Notes: generated from the letters alone by a model not told the origin. DNA of 64,000 bases from Phylloscopus collybita (GCA_027886175.1 JAJNNQ010000027.1:9872001-9936000); one strand, 5' to 3'; counted from the first letter of the stretch, positions 1-10,799 are shown. Made by a program: numbers and translations.

Positions 1-1809
1 ACCAAGTGGCAGGCAGACAGCATTAGACACGAACGGTGGCCCATTTCCATGGGAAACCAAAGTCTCCACCCCACGTTCCTGATGTCCGTTTCTAGGAGGC
101 CGTTGGCAATACAAGGGCAGACAAACTTCCACCTGGTGGTAGATTGCACCTGGGAGATATCCTCATTTGTATGGAACTTCAGCACTCATAATCTCAAAGC
201 CAGGCAGACAGCATTAGAAACAAACGGTGGACCTTTTCCATGGGAAACCAAAGTCTTCACCCCACGTTCCTGATGTCCGTTTTTTGGAGGCCTTTGGCAC
301 TACAAGGGCAGACAAAGTTCCACCTGGTGGTAGATTGCACCTGGGAGATATCCTTATTTGTATGGAACTTCAGCAGTCATCACCACAGTGCCAGGCAGAC
401 AGCATTAGATACGAACGGTGGTCGTTTTCCATTGGAAACCAAAGTCTCCACGCCTGGTTCCTGATGTCAGTTTTTTAGGGGGCTTTTGCCACTACAAGGG
501 CAGACAAACTTCCACCTCGTGGTAAATTGCATCTGCGAGATATCCTCATTTGTATTGAGTTTTTGCAGGCATACGCCCAGTGGCAGGCACACAGCATTAG
601 GCATGAACAGTGACCTTTTTCCATGGGAAACCAAATTATCCATCCTATGTTTCAGATGTCAGTTTATAGGAGACCTTTGGCAGTACAAGGGCAGAGAAAC
701 TTCAAACTGGGGGAGGATTGCACCTGCGAAATATTCCCATTTGTATAGAATTTTAGAGGAATTTTAGTACGCAGAATCCCAGCTGCAGGCACACAGAATT
801 AGACATGAATAGTGGCCGTTTTCCAGGGGAAAACAAAGTCTCCAGGCCAGCTTCCTGATGTCAGTTTTTAGGAGGCCTTTTTCACTACAAGAACAGACAA
901 ACTTCCAACTGGTGGCATATTGCGTCTTGGAGATATCCTCATTTGTATGGAATTTTAGTGGAATTAAAGTAGGCAGAAGCCCAGTGGCAAGTAGACAGCA
1001 TTAAACACCAACGGTGGCCCATTTCCATGGGAAACCAAAGTCTCCACACCACGTGCCTTATGTCCGTTTATAGGAGGACTTTTGCACTACAAGAGCAGAC
1101 AAACTTCCAACTGGTGGTAGACTCCATCTGGGAGATATATTCATTTGTGAGGAATTTCAGCAGGCGTAACAACAGGGGCAGGCAGACAGCATTAGACACG
1201 AACTGTGGCCCTTTTCCGTGGGAAACCAAAGTCTCCACCCCACGTTCCTGATGTCAGTTTGTAAGAGGTGTTTGGAACTACAAGGGCAGAAAAACTTCCA
1301 TCTGGTGGTAGATTGCACCTGGGAGATATCCTCATTTCCATGGAATATTAGTGGAATTTTAATAGGAAGAAGCCCAGTGGCAGGCACATAGGATTAGACA
1401 CAAACGGTGGCCCATTTCCATGCGAAAAGAAAGTCTTCACCCCACTTTCCTGCTGTCAGTTTTTAGGAGGCCTTTGGCACTACAAGGGCAGAGAAACATC
1501 CATCTGGTTTAGATTGCACCTGGGAGACATCCTCATTTGTATGGTATTTTAGTGGAATTTTAATAGGCAGAAGCCTAGTTGCAGGCACACATCATTAGAC
1601 ACGAACGCTGGCCCATTTCCAAGGGAACGCAAAGTTTCAACTCCAGGTTCCTGATGTCAGTTTGTAGGAGGCCTTTGGCACTACAAGGGCAGACAAAGTT
1701 CCGTCTTGTGGTTGATTGCATCGAGGAGATACCCTCATTTGTATGGAATTTCAGCAGGCAGAAGCCCAGTGGCAGGCAGACAGCATTAGACACGAACAAT
1801 GGACCTTTT

Positions 1810-2011
1810 CCATGGGAAACCAAAGTCTCCACCTCACGTTCCTGATGTCAGTTTGTAGGAGGCCTTTGGAACTACAAGGGCAGGCAAACTTCAAACTGGT
1901 GGTAGATTGCACCTGGGAGATATCCTCATTTGTATAGAATTTTAGTGGAATTTTAGTAGGCATAAGCCCAGTGTCTGGCAGACAGCATTAGACACGAACG
2001 GTGGTCCATTT
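1810..2011 (+). repeat. Representative 202-bp (long) satellite monomer
   Basis: From CCATGG at 1810 to the equivalent CCTTGG at 2012 is 202 bp. The extra 11 bp relative to the 191-bp form is a tandem duplication: the AT-rich stretch reads GGAATTTT-AGTGGAATTTT-AGTAGGC instead of GGAATTTCAGCAGGC. The two length classes alternate irregularly along both orientations of the array. Confidence 0.9.
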
Positions 2012-5000
2012 CCTTGGGAAACCAAGGTCTCCATGTCACATGCCTGATGTCAGTTTGTAGGAGGCCTTTGGCACTACAAGGGCAGACAAAATTCCATCTG
2101 CTGATAGATTCCACCTGGAGATATCCTCTGTTGTATGGAATTTCAGCAGGCATATGCCCAGTTGCAGGCAGACAGCATTAGACACGAACGGTGACCCTTT
2201 TCCATGGGAACCTATGTGTCCACCCTAGGTTTAAGATGTCAATTTATACGAGGCTTTTGGCACTACAAAGGCAGAGGAACTTTCATCTGGTGGTAGATTG
2301 AACCAGGGAGATATCCTCATTTGTATGGAATTTTAGTGGAATTTTAGTACTCAGAACCCCAGTGGCAGACAGACTGTATTAAACACGAACGGTGTGCCTT
2401 TTCCATAGGAAACCAAAGTCTCCGTGCCAGGTTCCGGATATCAGTTTGAAGGAGGCCTTTGGCACTGCAAGAGCAGACAAACTTCCGCCTGGTGGCATAT
2501 TGCATCTGGGAGATATCCTCATTTGTATGTAATTTCAGTAGTCATAAGCCCAGTGGCAAGGAGACAGCATTAAACACCAAGGGTGGCCCCTTCCCATGGG
2601 AAATCAAAGCGTCCTCTCCAGATTCCTGATGTCAGTTTGTAGGAGGCCGTTGGCACTACAAGGGCAGACAAACTTTCAACTGGTGCTAGATTCCATCTGG
2701 GAGATATCCTCATTTGCATGGAATTTTACTAGGCATAAGCCCAGTGGCAGGCAGATAGCATCAGACACAAAAGGTGGCCCTATTCCATGGGAAACAAAAG
2801 TCTCCACCCCACGTTCCTGATGTCAGTTTTTAGGAGGCCTTTGGCACTACGAGAGCAGACAGACTTCCACCTGGTGGTAGATTGCACCTGGGAGATATCC
2901 TCATTTGTATGGAACTTCAGCACTCATAACCACAATGCCAAGCAGACAGCATTAGATACGAACGGCAGCCCTTTTCCATGGGAAAACAAAGTCTGCACCC
3001 CTGGTTCCTGATGTCAATTTTTTAGGAGGCCTTTGCCACTACAAGAGCAGACAAACTTCCATCTGGTGCTAAATTGCATCTGTGAGATATCCTCATTTGT
3101 ATGGAATTTTAGCGGGCATACGCCCAGTGGCAGGCACACAGCATTAGGCATGAATAGTGGCTTTTTTCCATGGTAAACCAAATTATCCATCCTACTTTTC
3201 AGATGTCAGTTTATAGGAGCCCTTTGGCACTACAAGGGCAGAGAAACTTCAAACCGGGGGTAGATTGCACCTGCGAGATATTCTCATTTGTATAGAATTT
3301 TAGAGGGATTTTAGTACGCAGAATCCCAGCGGACGACAGACAGAATTAGACATGAATAGTGGCCGTTTTCCAGGGGAAACCAAAGTCTCCAGGCCAGGTT
3401 CCTGATGTCAGTTTTTAGGAGGCCTTTTGCACTACAAGAGCAGACAAACTTCCAACTGGTGGCATATTGCATCTTGGAGATATCCTCCTTTGTATGGAAT
3501 TTTAGTGGAATTAAAGTAAGCAGAAGCCCAGTGGCAAGTAGACAGCATTAAACATCAACGGTGGCCCATTTCCATGGGAAACCAAAGTCTCCACCCCACG
3601 TTCCTGATGTCCGTTTCTAGGAGGACTTTGTCACGACAAGAGCAGACAAACTTCCAACTGGTGGCATATTGCATCAGCGAGATATCCTCATTTCTATGTA
3701 ATTTCAGTAGCCATAAGCCCAGTGGCATGCTGACAGCATTAGACACGAACGGTGGCCCTTTTCCATGGGAAAACAAAGTCTCCACCCCTGGTTCCTGATG
3801 TCAGTTTTTTAGGAGGGCTTTGGTACTACAAGAGCAGACAAACTTCCATCTGGTTGTAGATTGCACCTGGGAGATATCCCTATTTGTATGGAATTTTAGT
3901 GCAATTTCAGTAGTCATAAGCCCAGTGGTAAGGAGACAGCATTAAACACCAAGGGTGGCCCTTTTCCCTGGGAAACCAAAGCGTCCTCTCCAGATTCCTG
4001 ATGTCAATTTGTAGGAGGCCGTTGGCATTAAAAGGGCAGACAAACTTTCAACTGGTGGTAGACTCCATCTGGGAGATATCCTCATTTGTATGGAATTTTC
4101 CTAGGCATAAGCCAAGTAGCAGGCACATAGCATTAGACAGAAACGATGACCCATTTCCATGAGAAACCAAAGCCTCCACCGCACGTTCCTCATGTCAATT
4201 TTTAGGAGGCCTTTGGCACTACGAGGGCAGACCAACTTCCACCTTGTGGTAGATTCCACCTGGGAGATATCCTCATTTTTATGGAATTTTAGAGGAATTT
4301 TTGTTGGACGAAGCGCAGTGGCAGGCAGACAGCATTAGACACGAACGATGGCTCATTTCTATGGGAAACCAAAGTCTCCACCCCACGTTCCTGATGTCCG
4401 TTTCTCGGAGGCCTTTGGCACTACAAGGGCAGACAAACTTCCACCTGGTGGTAGATTGCACCTGCGAGATATCCTTATTTTTATGGAACTTCAGCAGTCA
4501 TAACAACAGTTCCAGACAGATAGCATTAGATATGTTCACTGGCCCATATCCATGGGAAACCAAAGTCTCCACACCACGTTCCCAAAGTCAGGTTTTGGCG
4601 GCCTTTGGTAGTACAAGGGCAGACAAACTTCTGTCTGGTGGTTGATTGCATCGGGGAGATATCCTCATTTGTATGGAATTTCAGCAGGTAGAAGCCCAGT
4701 GGCAGGCAGACAGTATTAGACACGAACGGTGACCCTTTTCCATGGGAAAACAAAGTCTCCAACCCAGGCTCCTGATGTCAGTTTGCAGGAGGCTTTTGGC
4801 ATTAAAAGGGCAGACAAACTTCCATCTGGTGGGAAATTGCATTAAGGAGATATCCTCCTTTGTAGGGAATTTTAGTAGGCATATGCCCACTGGCAGGCAG
4901 ATAGCATTTGACACGAACGGTGGCCTTTTTCCATGGAAAAACAAATTATCCATCCTATGTTCCTGATGTCAGTTTGAAGGAGGCCTTTGGCACTGCAAGG

Positions 5001-5912
5001 GCAGACAAACTTCCATCTGGCGGTAGATTGCACCTCGGAGATGTCCTCATTTGTATGGAATTTTAGTGGTATATTAGTACTCAGAAACCCTGTGGAAGAC
5101 AGACAGCATTAAACATGAATGGTGGGCCTTTTCTATAGAAAACCAAAGTCTCCAGGTGAGGTTCTCAATGTCAGTTTGAAGGAGGCCTTTGGCACTGCAA
5201 GAGCAGACAAACTTCCATCTGGTGGCATATTGCATCTGGGAGATATCCTCATTTGTATGTAATTTCAGTAGTCATAAGCCCAGTGGCAAGGAGACAGCAT
5301 TAAACACCAAGGGTGGCCCTTTTCCATGGGAAACCAAAGCGTCCTCTCCAGATTCCTGATGTCAGTTTGTAGGAGGCCGTTGGCATAACAAGGGCAGACA
5401 AACTTTCATCTGGTCGTAGACTCCATCTGGGAGATATCCTCATTGTATGGGATTTTACTAGGCATAAGCCCAGTGGGAGGCACATAGCATTAGACACAAA
5501 CGGTGGCCCATTTCCATGGGAAAACAAAGTCTCCACCCCACGTTCCTGATGTCAGTTTTTAGGAGGGCTTTGGCACTACGAGGGCAGACAAACTTCGACC
5601 CCGTGGTAGATTACACCTGGGAGATATCCTCATTTGTATGGAACTTCAGCACTCATAACCACAGTGCCAGGCAGACAGCATTAGACAGGAACGGTGGTCC
5701 TTTTCCATGGGAAACCAAAGTCTCCACACTAGGTTCCTGATGGAAATTTGTAGGAGGCCTTTGGAACCACAAGGGCAGAGAAATTTCCATCTGGTGTTAG
5801 ATTGCACGTGGGAGATATTCTCATTTGTATGGAATTTCAGTAGTCATAAGCCCATTGGCAAGCAGACCGCATTTAACACCAAGGGTGGCCCTTTTCCATG
5901 GGAAGCCAAAGC

Positions 5913-5918
5913 GTCCTC
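5913..5918 (+). repeat. Left target-site duplication of the ERV (GTCCTC)
   Basis: The satellite monomer reads AAAGCGTCCTC and is then interrupted by TATGAC, the start of LTR sequence. GTCCTC occurs again at 9665-9670, where the same monomer resumes. Six bases is a normal duplication length for alpha- and betaretroviral integrases. One further T (5919) is also shared, so the length could be read as seven. Confidence 0.85.
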
Positions 5919-5997
5919 TATGACTCCGAAAAAATAATATGTGCAGGCCTTAGCTGAAAATTCAGCATGAAGAGTTTTATTGTTAGGTTTAGAATAG
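5919..5997 (+). repeat. 5' LTR remnant (first 79 bp only)
   Basis: This matches 8949-9027, the start of the 3' LTR, at 77 of 79 positions; the differences are near bases 9 and 11. After AGAATAG the text leaves the LTR and runs into GGTTTAGGTTTAAAATG and then pol. The GGTTTA motif repeats on both sides of the junction, so the deletion may have used short homology there. The end reads TATGAC, not the usual TG, in both LTRs, so the terminal variant was already present before this copy inserted. Confidence 0.9.
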
Positions 5998-6010
5998 GTT
6001 TAGGTTTAAA

Positions 6011-7495
6011 ATGTTCAGTGCTGATGTCCAATTTCATTTAGAGCTGAAAACTATGCAAAGCAGAAAACCACTTAATGCACTGACAGTGTTCACAGACGCG
6101 TCGGGTAAATCTCACAAGTCGGTAATGACTTGGCGAGATCCCGATTCACATCCGTGGGAATCTGATGTTGCAGAGGTGGAAGGCTCACCTCAGGTTGCTG
6201 AATTGGCTGCAGTTGTCAGAGCATTTGAAAAATTTTCTGAACCCTTTAATTTAGTGACAGATTCCAGTTATGTAGCAGGGATAGTTTCTAGAGCAGAACA
6301 GTCTGTGCTGCAAGAAGTCTCTAACATCACACTTTTTCAGTTGCTTTCTAAGCTCGTGAAACTTATTTCTCTCTGAGAACACCCCTTTTTTGTGATGCAC
6401 ACCAGGTCACACACAGAACTCCCAGGATTCATTGCAGAGGGAAACAAGAGAGCTGATGCTCTTGCCACCACCGTGGAGATAGCTCCTCTGCCAAATCACT
6501 TTGAGCAAGCAAGAATCAGTCACCAACTCCATCACCAAAATGCACCTGGACTGGTCAGGCAGTTTAATTTAACTCGTGACCAAGCCAAAGCAATTGTAAA
6601 CAACTGTTCACAATGTAACAAATGTGCAATCTCATCTCTGCCCACAGGTGTCAATCCCCGAGGTTTGTCCAGCTGTGAAGTGTGGCAATCAGACGTCACG
6701 CACTTTGCCCCTTTCGGAAAGCAAAAGTTCGTGCATGTCTCTGTCGACACGTTCTCAGGAGCTGTTTTTGCATCTGCCCACACAGGAGAGAAAGCTGGAG
6801 ATGCTATCAAGCATTTTATCCAGGCTTTCGCTGTATTAAGCATCCCAAAGTCCTTGAAAACAGATAATGCTCCAGCATACACATCTAAAGAATTCAGCAA
6901 CTTTTTACAGCAATGAGAAGTAAAACACAAAACAGGGATTCCCCACTCTCCCACAGGCCAAGCAATTGTGGAGAGGACTCATCTTAACCTCAAAAGAGTC
7001 CTCAGTCAGCAGCAACCAATCCTCAAAATTGAACCACCATCTGTGAGATTGGCCCGTGCTCTGTTCACTTTGAATTTTCTTAACTGTTCCTTTGAGACCA
7101 TGAACCCGCCGGTGACAAGGCACTTTCGAGGGAGCTCTCTGTTAGAACCCCATGAAAGGCCAAAGGTCCTTGTCAAAGATCCAGAAACTTGGAGGATACA
7201 GAGTCCTCATGATTTAGTCACCTGGAGGCGCGGGTACGCCTGTGTCTCCACTCCCACCGGCTTGCGGTAGATTCCCTCCCGATGTGTGAGACCCTATGTC
7301 CCCAAAACATCAGAAGCAAAAGTGCCCCAGGCAGCTGTCGCCTCCTGGAGAAAGAGAAAAAAAGATGAAGAACAGGAAGGTTCAGACACAGAGCCTTCTT
7401 GTCCAGTTAGTATTCCTTCCTGGATGTTTTGGCAAGAGGAAGAAGCAGAAGAGCTGCTTCCTCTTGCTGAGTGTTTTCAGTGTTTGTTTAACTAA
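6011..7495 (+). pseudogene. pol: pol 3' fragment: RNase H plus integrase, three in-frame stops
   Basis: A single reading frame runs from ATG 6011 (an internal methionine, not the true start) to TAA 7493-7495. It is interrupted by TGA 6374-6376, TGA 6914-6916 and TAG 7268-7270 and has no frameshift. RNase H carries its acidic residues in TDAS (D29), AELAA (E64), TDSSYV (D84) and RADALA (D149). Integrase has an HHCC zinc site (H171, H175, C199, C202), then D228, D285 in TDNAPAY and E321 in QAIVERTH, giving the exact D,D(35)E spacing. The second stop (codon 302) falls between the last two catalytic residues, so no active enzyme could be made. The tail after the third stop is lysine- and glutamate-rich. 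Reverse transcriptase and everything upstream are deleted. Confidence 0.93.
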
Positions 7496-7504
7496 ATTCT
7501 TTTC

Positions 7505-7526
7505 TTTTAAGTTACAGAACTACAGG
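7505..7526 (+). promoter_or_regulatory. Possible env splice acceptor
   Basis: A pyrimidine-rich run (TTCTTTTCTTTTAAG) is followed by TTACAG and CTACAG just before the env start at 7540. Simple retroviruses express env from a spliced mRNA, so an acceptor is expected here. The matching donor would lie in the deleted 5' part, so the site has no partner in this copy. Confidence 0.4.
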
Positions 7527-7539
7527 CCTGGTGGTCAGC

Positions 7540-8907
7540 ATGGAAATTCGTAGTTCGAGAGTGTTTGCATTTGTGATGCTGCTCAGTTTGCCAACCCTGG
7601 CTTTCTTCTGGATTGTCCCACAGCCAAAAACCAATGTGTGGAAAACCCTTGCACAGAGTCTAGGCCAAGATCACATTTGTCTAGCCTCAGCCTCAGCCCA
7701 AAATCCCATGTCTGCCTGCTTAGTAGGGATCCCTGCAAAAGAAGAAGAGTATCCTCAACCACTCCTCCGGTAGCGTCAAAGTTTTAATCAGAAACCTAGC
7801 GCAGTTAAAGAGTTTCAAGAAATAAATGAGCCCCCTTCTACTGTTGTTAAAAATCCCCTTGCTTTTTGGAAACAATGGTCTCAGTCTCTCGGCCGCCCCC
7901 ACCTGGAGCCCCAAGAATTAGAACTCCTTGGGTCCTCCAAAGCTCCTTTTTGTGTTCAATTTATGTATACCCCACCCAAAGAGCAAGAAAAGTCGTTTTA
8001 CAATTTGAGACAAGCTGAAATTTCTTATATGGCAACAAATTGGTGTGCAAAAATTGTTCATGTCCTTACTTTTTCTGCTAGCAATTCCCTTTCCCTTCCC
8101 AAAGGTTTTTTCCTTGTTTGTAGTGACAGAGCCTTTACTGGGATCCCAGCTCGTCTCATTGGAGGTCCTTGCACTCTGAGTAAGCTGAGCCTTTTTACCC
8201 CTAACATGACTCAAATTCTCAATTGGCACAAGAAAAATTCCTCTCTAAAAGTTCAGAAGAGAGACTTGACAAGTCTTAATTCGGATTGCAATTCAGAAAT
8301 TATCCATTGGTCCAGGGCAAAAGCAGCAGCCCTGTCAGTTTTTTTACCTTGGGTTTCAATTGCAAAGTCTGTGGGAGAATTAGGCCAATTAGAATGTTGG
8401 GTAGCTAAACAAGCAAATTTAACATCTCGTGCTATAAGTGACCTCTTATCAGACGAACAGATAACTAGACGGGCAACGCTCCAAAATAGAGCTGCCATTG
8501 ATTACTTGCTTTTGTTGAATCAACATTCGTGCGAGGAGTTCGAAGGACTCTGCTGCTTCAACCTATCATCTAAAGCAGAAGACGTCAGAAAATCTGTCCA
8601 CCAGCTACGAGGGATGGTCAGTTCCATCAAAGAAGAAATAGGAGACTGGTTTGACAACATCTTTTCAGGTGTCGGACTTTCTAAAGTTGCCAGCTCATGG
8701 ATCAAAACAGGACTGTTAGTGTTGTTCATTGTATTAGTTGTGGCCTTTGCTTTTAGTTTAGTAAAAAGTTTGATCATGCGTGCAGTTTTTTCCACTTCCA
8801 CCCCCTCTGTGCATTCAGTGCATTCAGTAGAGCCAGCCAACGAATTTCCGCTAGACGAAATTACCAGCAGTGAAAATAGCTCAGAAGTTTACACACCAGA
8901 TCAGTAA
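7540..8907 (+). pseudogene. env: env, alpharetrovirus-like, one premature stop
   Basis: Frame from ATG 7540 to TAA 8905-8907, 455 codons, broken only by TAG 7771-7773 (codon 78). A hydrophobic leader is visible at about residues 8-23. A basic QKR at 239-241 is a plausible furin-type cleavage point between surface and transmembrane subunits. The transmembrane subunit has a fusion loop bracketed by C250 and C286, the immunosuppressive-type stretch LQNRAAIDYLLL, the CX6CC disulphide motif (C331, C338, C339; bases 8530-8556), a membrane span at about 390-413 and a short tail. The surface part, about 240 codons, is shorter than the roughly 340 usual for alpharetroviruses, so an internal deletion is likely. 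Downstream of the stop 377 codons stay open, with an ATG at 7963, but no signal peptide would be attached. Confidence 0.9.
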
Positions 8908-8908
<1 letters not shown>

Positions 8909-8943
<35 letters not shown>

Positions 8944-8948
8944 GGAAG
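8909..8948 (+). promoter_or_regulatory. Polypurine tract (A32 followed by GGGGGAAG)
   Basis: An all-purine run starts one base after the env stop codon (8905-8907) and abuts the 3' LTR. It is 32 A residues (8909-8940), then GGGGGAAG. The G-rich end next to the LTR is the expected plus-strand primer for retroviral DNA synthesis. The A-run is far longer than a typical tract and has probably expanded by slippage. Confidence 0.85.
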
Positions 8949-9379
8949 TATGACTCTGCAAAAATAATATGTGCAGGCCTTAGCTGAAAATTCAGCATGA
9001 AGAGTTTTATTGTTAGGTTTAGAATAGTCTGCAAAATTCAAGAAAGCCCTTTTGTCTTAAGATGTATTGCTTGTTTTAATATGTAACTTTTTGTAGTTCC
9101 AATAAGAGTTTCTAGGACAGCTTTGCCCCTGCTTAGAATCTTTCTTTTATTAGTTCTCCCCTGCCTTACCTCCTTTGTCCTGCATAATTATCCTCGTGTC
9201 CATCATTTAATTCTTATCTTTGAAGTACAGTAGAGCTAGCCATTCATTTTGCAAAACTGTTCTCTGCCCATCCCAAAACTTGTGCTAGATTTGTTAGAAC
9301 CTAAATGACTTAATTTAGCATGATGTATTTAGATTGTTTTATTGGTAACTGTAACTTAGAATCCACCCCAGAATTGTAG

Positions 9380-9386
9380 TATTAAA
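9380..9386 (+). promoter_or_regulatory. TATA-like box of the LTR (TATTAAA)
   Basis: TATTAAA lies about 100 bp upstream of the AATAAA signal and just ahead of a GC-rich hairpin. This is the usual placement of a retroviral promoter. Transcription would start at about 9405-9415. No experimental support is available from sequence alone. Confidence 0.5.
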
Positions 9387-9393
9387 CCGCCCA

Positions 9394-9442
9394 CCACCCC
9401 AGGCTCAGGGTCTCTCTCTCCAGAGGCACCAGCCTGGGGTGG
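9394..9442 (+). other. Hairpin at the start of R: perfect 12-bp stem, 25-nt loop
   Basis: CCACCCCAGGCT (9394-9405) is the exact reverse complement of AGCCTGGGGTGG (9431-9442). The loop is 9406-9430 and pyrimidine-rich (TCTCTCTCTC). It lies 8 bp downstream of the TATA-like box, near the presumed transcription start, so part or all of it would fold in the 5' end of the transcript, depending on the exact start site. Confidence 0.75.
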
Positions 9443-9480
9443 CTGGGGGGATCATCCTGACCCCCTTCCCCCCGCCCCCG

Positions 9481-9486
9481 AATAAA
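9481..9486 (+). terminator. Polyadenylation signal AATAAA of the 3' LTR
   Basis: AATAAA follows a C-rich stretch and is followed about 15-25 bases later by CCCTAGAAAATTCAAG. Position in the LTR is as expected for the R region. It would end viral transcripts and could also end transcription entering from satellite on the left. Confidence 0.75.
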
Positions 9487-9664
9487 GCCTCTGTTCCCTA
9501 GAAAATTCAAGAGAGAGTCCCTTCTTTCTTCAATCCGGCCTTGACAGCGTTATCCAGTGACAAGACACGAACCCCCACAAAGTGACTGGTTGGGGCGTGC
9601 CGAGAGCTGCCGGGGAGGCCAGGCTAGACACTGAGCCAGGCCAGAGCAGGCACGCACTGCAACA

Positions 9665-9670
9665 GTCCTC
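9665..9670 (+). repeat. Right target-site duplication of the ERV (GTCCTC)
   Basis: Copy of 5913-5918. Removing the ERV and one copy recreates a satellite monomer reading GCGTCCTCTCCAGATTCCTG-like sequence, a variant seen uninterrupted at about 2609, 3989, 5340, 10826, 13568 and 17087. Confidence 0.85.
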
Positions 9671-10799
9671 TCCAGATTCCAGATGTCAGTTTGTAAAAGG
9701 CCGTTGTCATTACAAGGGCAGTCAAACTTCTATCTGGTGGTAGATTGCACCTGGAAGACATCCTCATTTGTATGGAATTTAAGTGGAAAATTAATAGGCA
9801 GAAGCCTAGTGGCAGGCACATATAATTAGACACGAACGCTGGCCCATTTCCATGGGAAACCAAAGTCTCCACTCCAGGTTCCTGATGTCAGTTTGTAGGA
9901 GGACTTTGGCACTACAAGGGCAGACAAAGTTCCGTTGATTGCATCGAGGAGATATCCTCATTTGTATGGAATTTCAGCAGACAGAAGCCCAGTGGCAGGC
10001 AGACAGCATTAGACACGAAGAGTGTACCTTTTCCATGGGAAACCCAAGTCTCCATTCCCTGTTCCTGATGTCAGTTTGTAAGAGGCCTTTGGCACTACAA
10101 GGGCAGACAAACTTCCGTCTGGTGACTGATTGCATCAGGGAGATATCCTCATTTGTGAGGAATTTCAGCAGGCAGAACCCCAGTGGCAGGCAAACAGCAT
10201 TAGACACGAACGGTGGCCCATTTCCATGGGAAACCAAAGTCTCCAACCCAGGCTCCTGATGTCAGTTTTTAGGAGGTCTTTGGCATTAAAAGGGTAGACA
10301 AACTTCCATCTGGTGGGAAATTGCGTTTGGGAGATATCCTCATTTGTATGGAATTTTAGTAGGCATATGCCCCCTGGCAGGCAGACAGCATTAGACACAA
10401 ACAGTGGCCCTTTTCCATGGGAAACCAAAATCTCCACCCCATGTTGCAAATGTCACTTTAAAGGAGGCGTTTTCCAATATAAGGGAGGAGATACTTCCAT
10501 CTGGTTGTAGATTGCACCTGGGAGATATCCACATTTCTATGGAATTTTAGTGGAATTTTAGTAGGCAGAATCCCAGCGGAAGGCAGAGAGAATTAGACAG
10601 GAACAGTGGCCCGTTTCCTAAGGAAACCAAAGTCTCCATCCCACATTCCTGATGTCAGGTTGTCGGAGGCCTTTGGCATTAAAAGGGCAGACAAACTTCC
10701 ATCTGGTGGGAAATTGCATTTGGGAGATATCCTCATTTGTAGGGAATTTTAGTAGGTATATGCCCACGGGCAGGAAGACAGCATTAAACACCAAGGGTG

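Larger units (their letters stand above)
1..5918 (+). repeat. Satellite array, forward orientation, left of the ERV (about 30 monomers)
   Basis: Head-to-tail monomers of about 191 or 202 bp. The anchor CCATGG recurs at 47 and 238 (191 bp). Each monomer carries, in order, CCATGGGAAACCAAAGTCTC, a TTCCTGATGTCAGTTT block, GGAGGCCTTTGGCACTAC, AAGGGCAGACAAACTTCC, GGGAGATATCCTCATTTGTA, and GCCCAGTGGCAGGCAGACAG followed by CATTAGACACGAACGGTGG. Neighbouring monomers differ visibly, so this part is an older, unhomogenised array rather than a fresh amplification. It starts inside a monomer at base 1, so the array extends beyond the window. No gene is seen in it. Confidence 0.97.
5919..9664 (+). mobile_element. 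Defective endogenous retrovirus, avian alpharetrovirus-like, 3,746 bp
   Basis: Order: 79-bp 5' LTR stub, 3' part of pol (RNase H and integrase), env, purine tract, complete 3' LTR. It is flanked by GTCCTC at both ends and sits inside one satellite monomer that is otherwise continuous. gag, protease, reverse transcriptase, the primer-binding site and most of the 5' LTR are absent. pol has three and env one in-frame stop, so the copy cannot be autonomous. The Env transmembrane part resembles the avian alpharetrovirus type, with a cysteine-bracketed internal fusion loop. The pol fragment has the same general flavour but could also be called betaretrovirus-like. Assignment rests on visible motifs only. 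Confidence 0.93.
8949..9664 (+). repeat. 3' LTR, complete, 716 bp
   Basis: It begins TATGAC directly after the purine tract and ends GCAACA immediately before the right GTCCTC duplication. U3 is 8949 to about 9405, R about 9406-9505 (after the AATAAA at 9481), and U5 runs from there to 9664. It contains a TATA-like box, a 12-bp-stem hairpin and a polyadenylation signal, described separately. Most of the LTR cannot be compared with the 5' LTR because only 79 bp of that survives. Confidence 0.9.

Noticed and set aside
49..273. Recurrent open frames of about 60-100 codons in nearly every monomer on both strands, with similar peptides
   Set aside because: They follow the repeat, flip strand with it at 29 kb, and end at the same TGA in the monomer. 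Monomer lengths of 191 and 202 are not multiples of three, and indels and stops are tolerated freely. They are satellite by-products, not a gene family.
1..5918. CRISPR-like regular repeats
   Set aside because: Whole 191-202-bp monomers repeat without unique spacers, and the sequence is clearly eukaryotic satellite.
5982..6010. Telomere-like TTTAGG repeats
   Set aside because: Only three irregular GGTTTA copies at the LTR-pol junction; too short and explained by the deletion junction.
6532..6954. 140-codon open frame on the minus strand opposite integrase
   Set aside because: It is the antisense shadow of the integrase coding sequence and shows no domain of its own.
8909..8940. Poly-A tail of a processed transcript or LINE/SINE
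   Set aside because: The A-run is followed by GGGGGAAG and then directly by a full LTR, so it is the retroviral purine tract.
9561..9664. 5' leader and primer-binding site after the LTR
   Set aside because: The TGGTTGGGGCGTG text resembles the start of a primer site, but the target-site duplication lies at 9665, so this stretch is best read as U5 of the 3' LTR.
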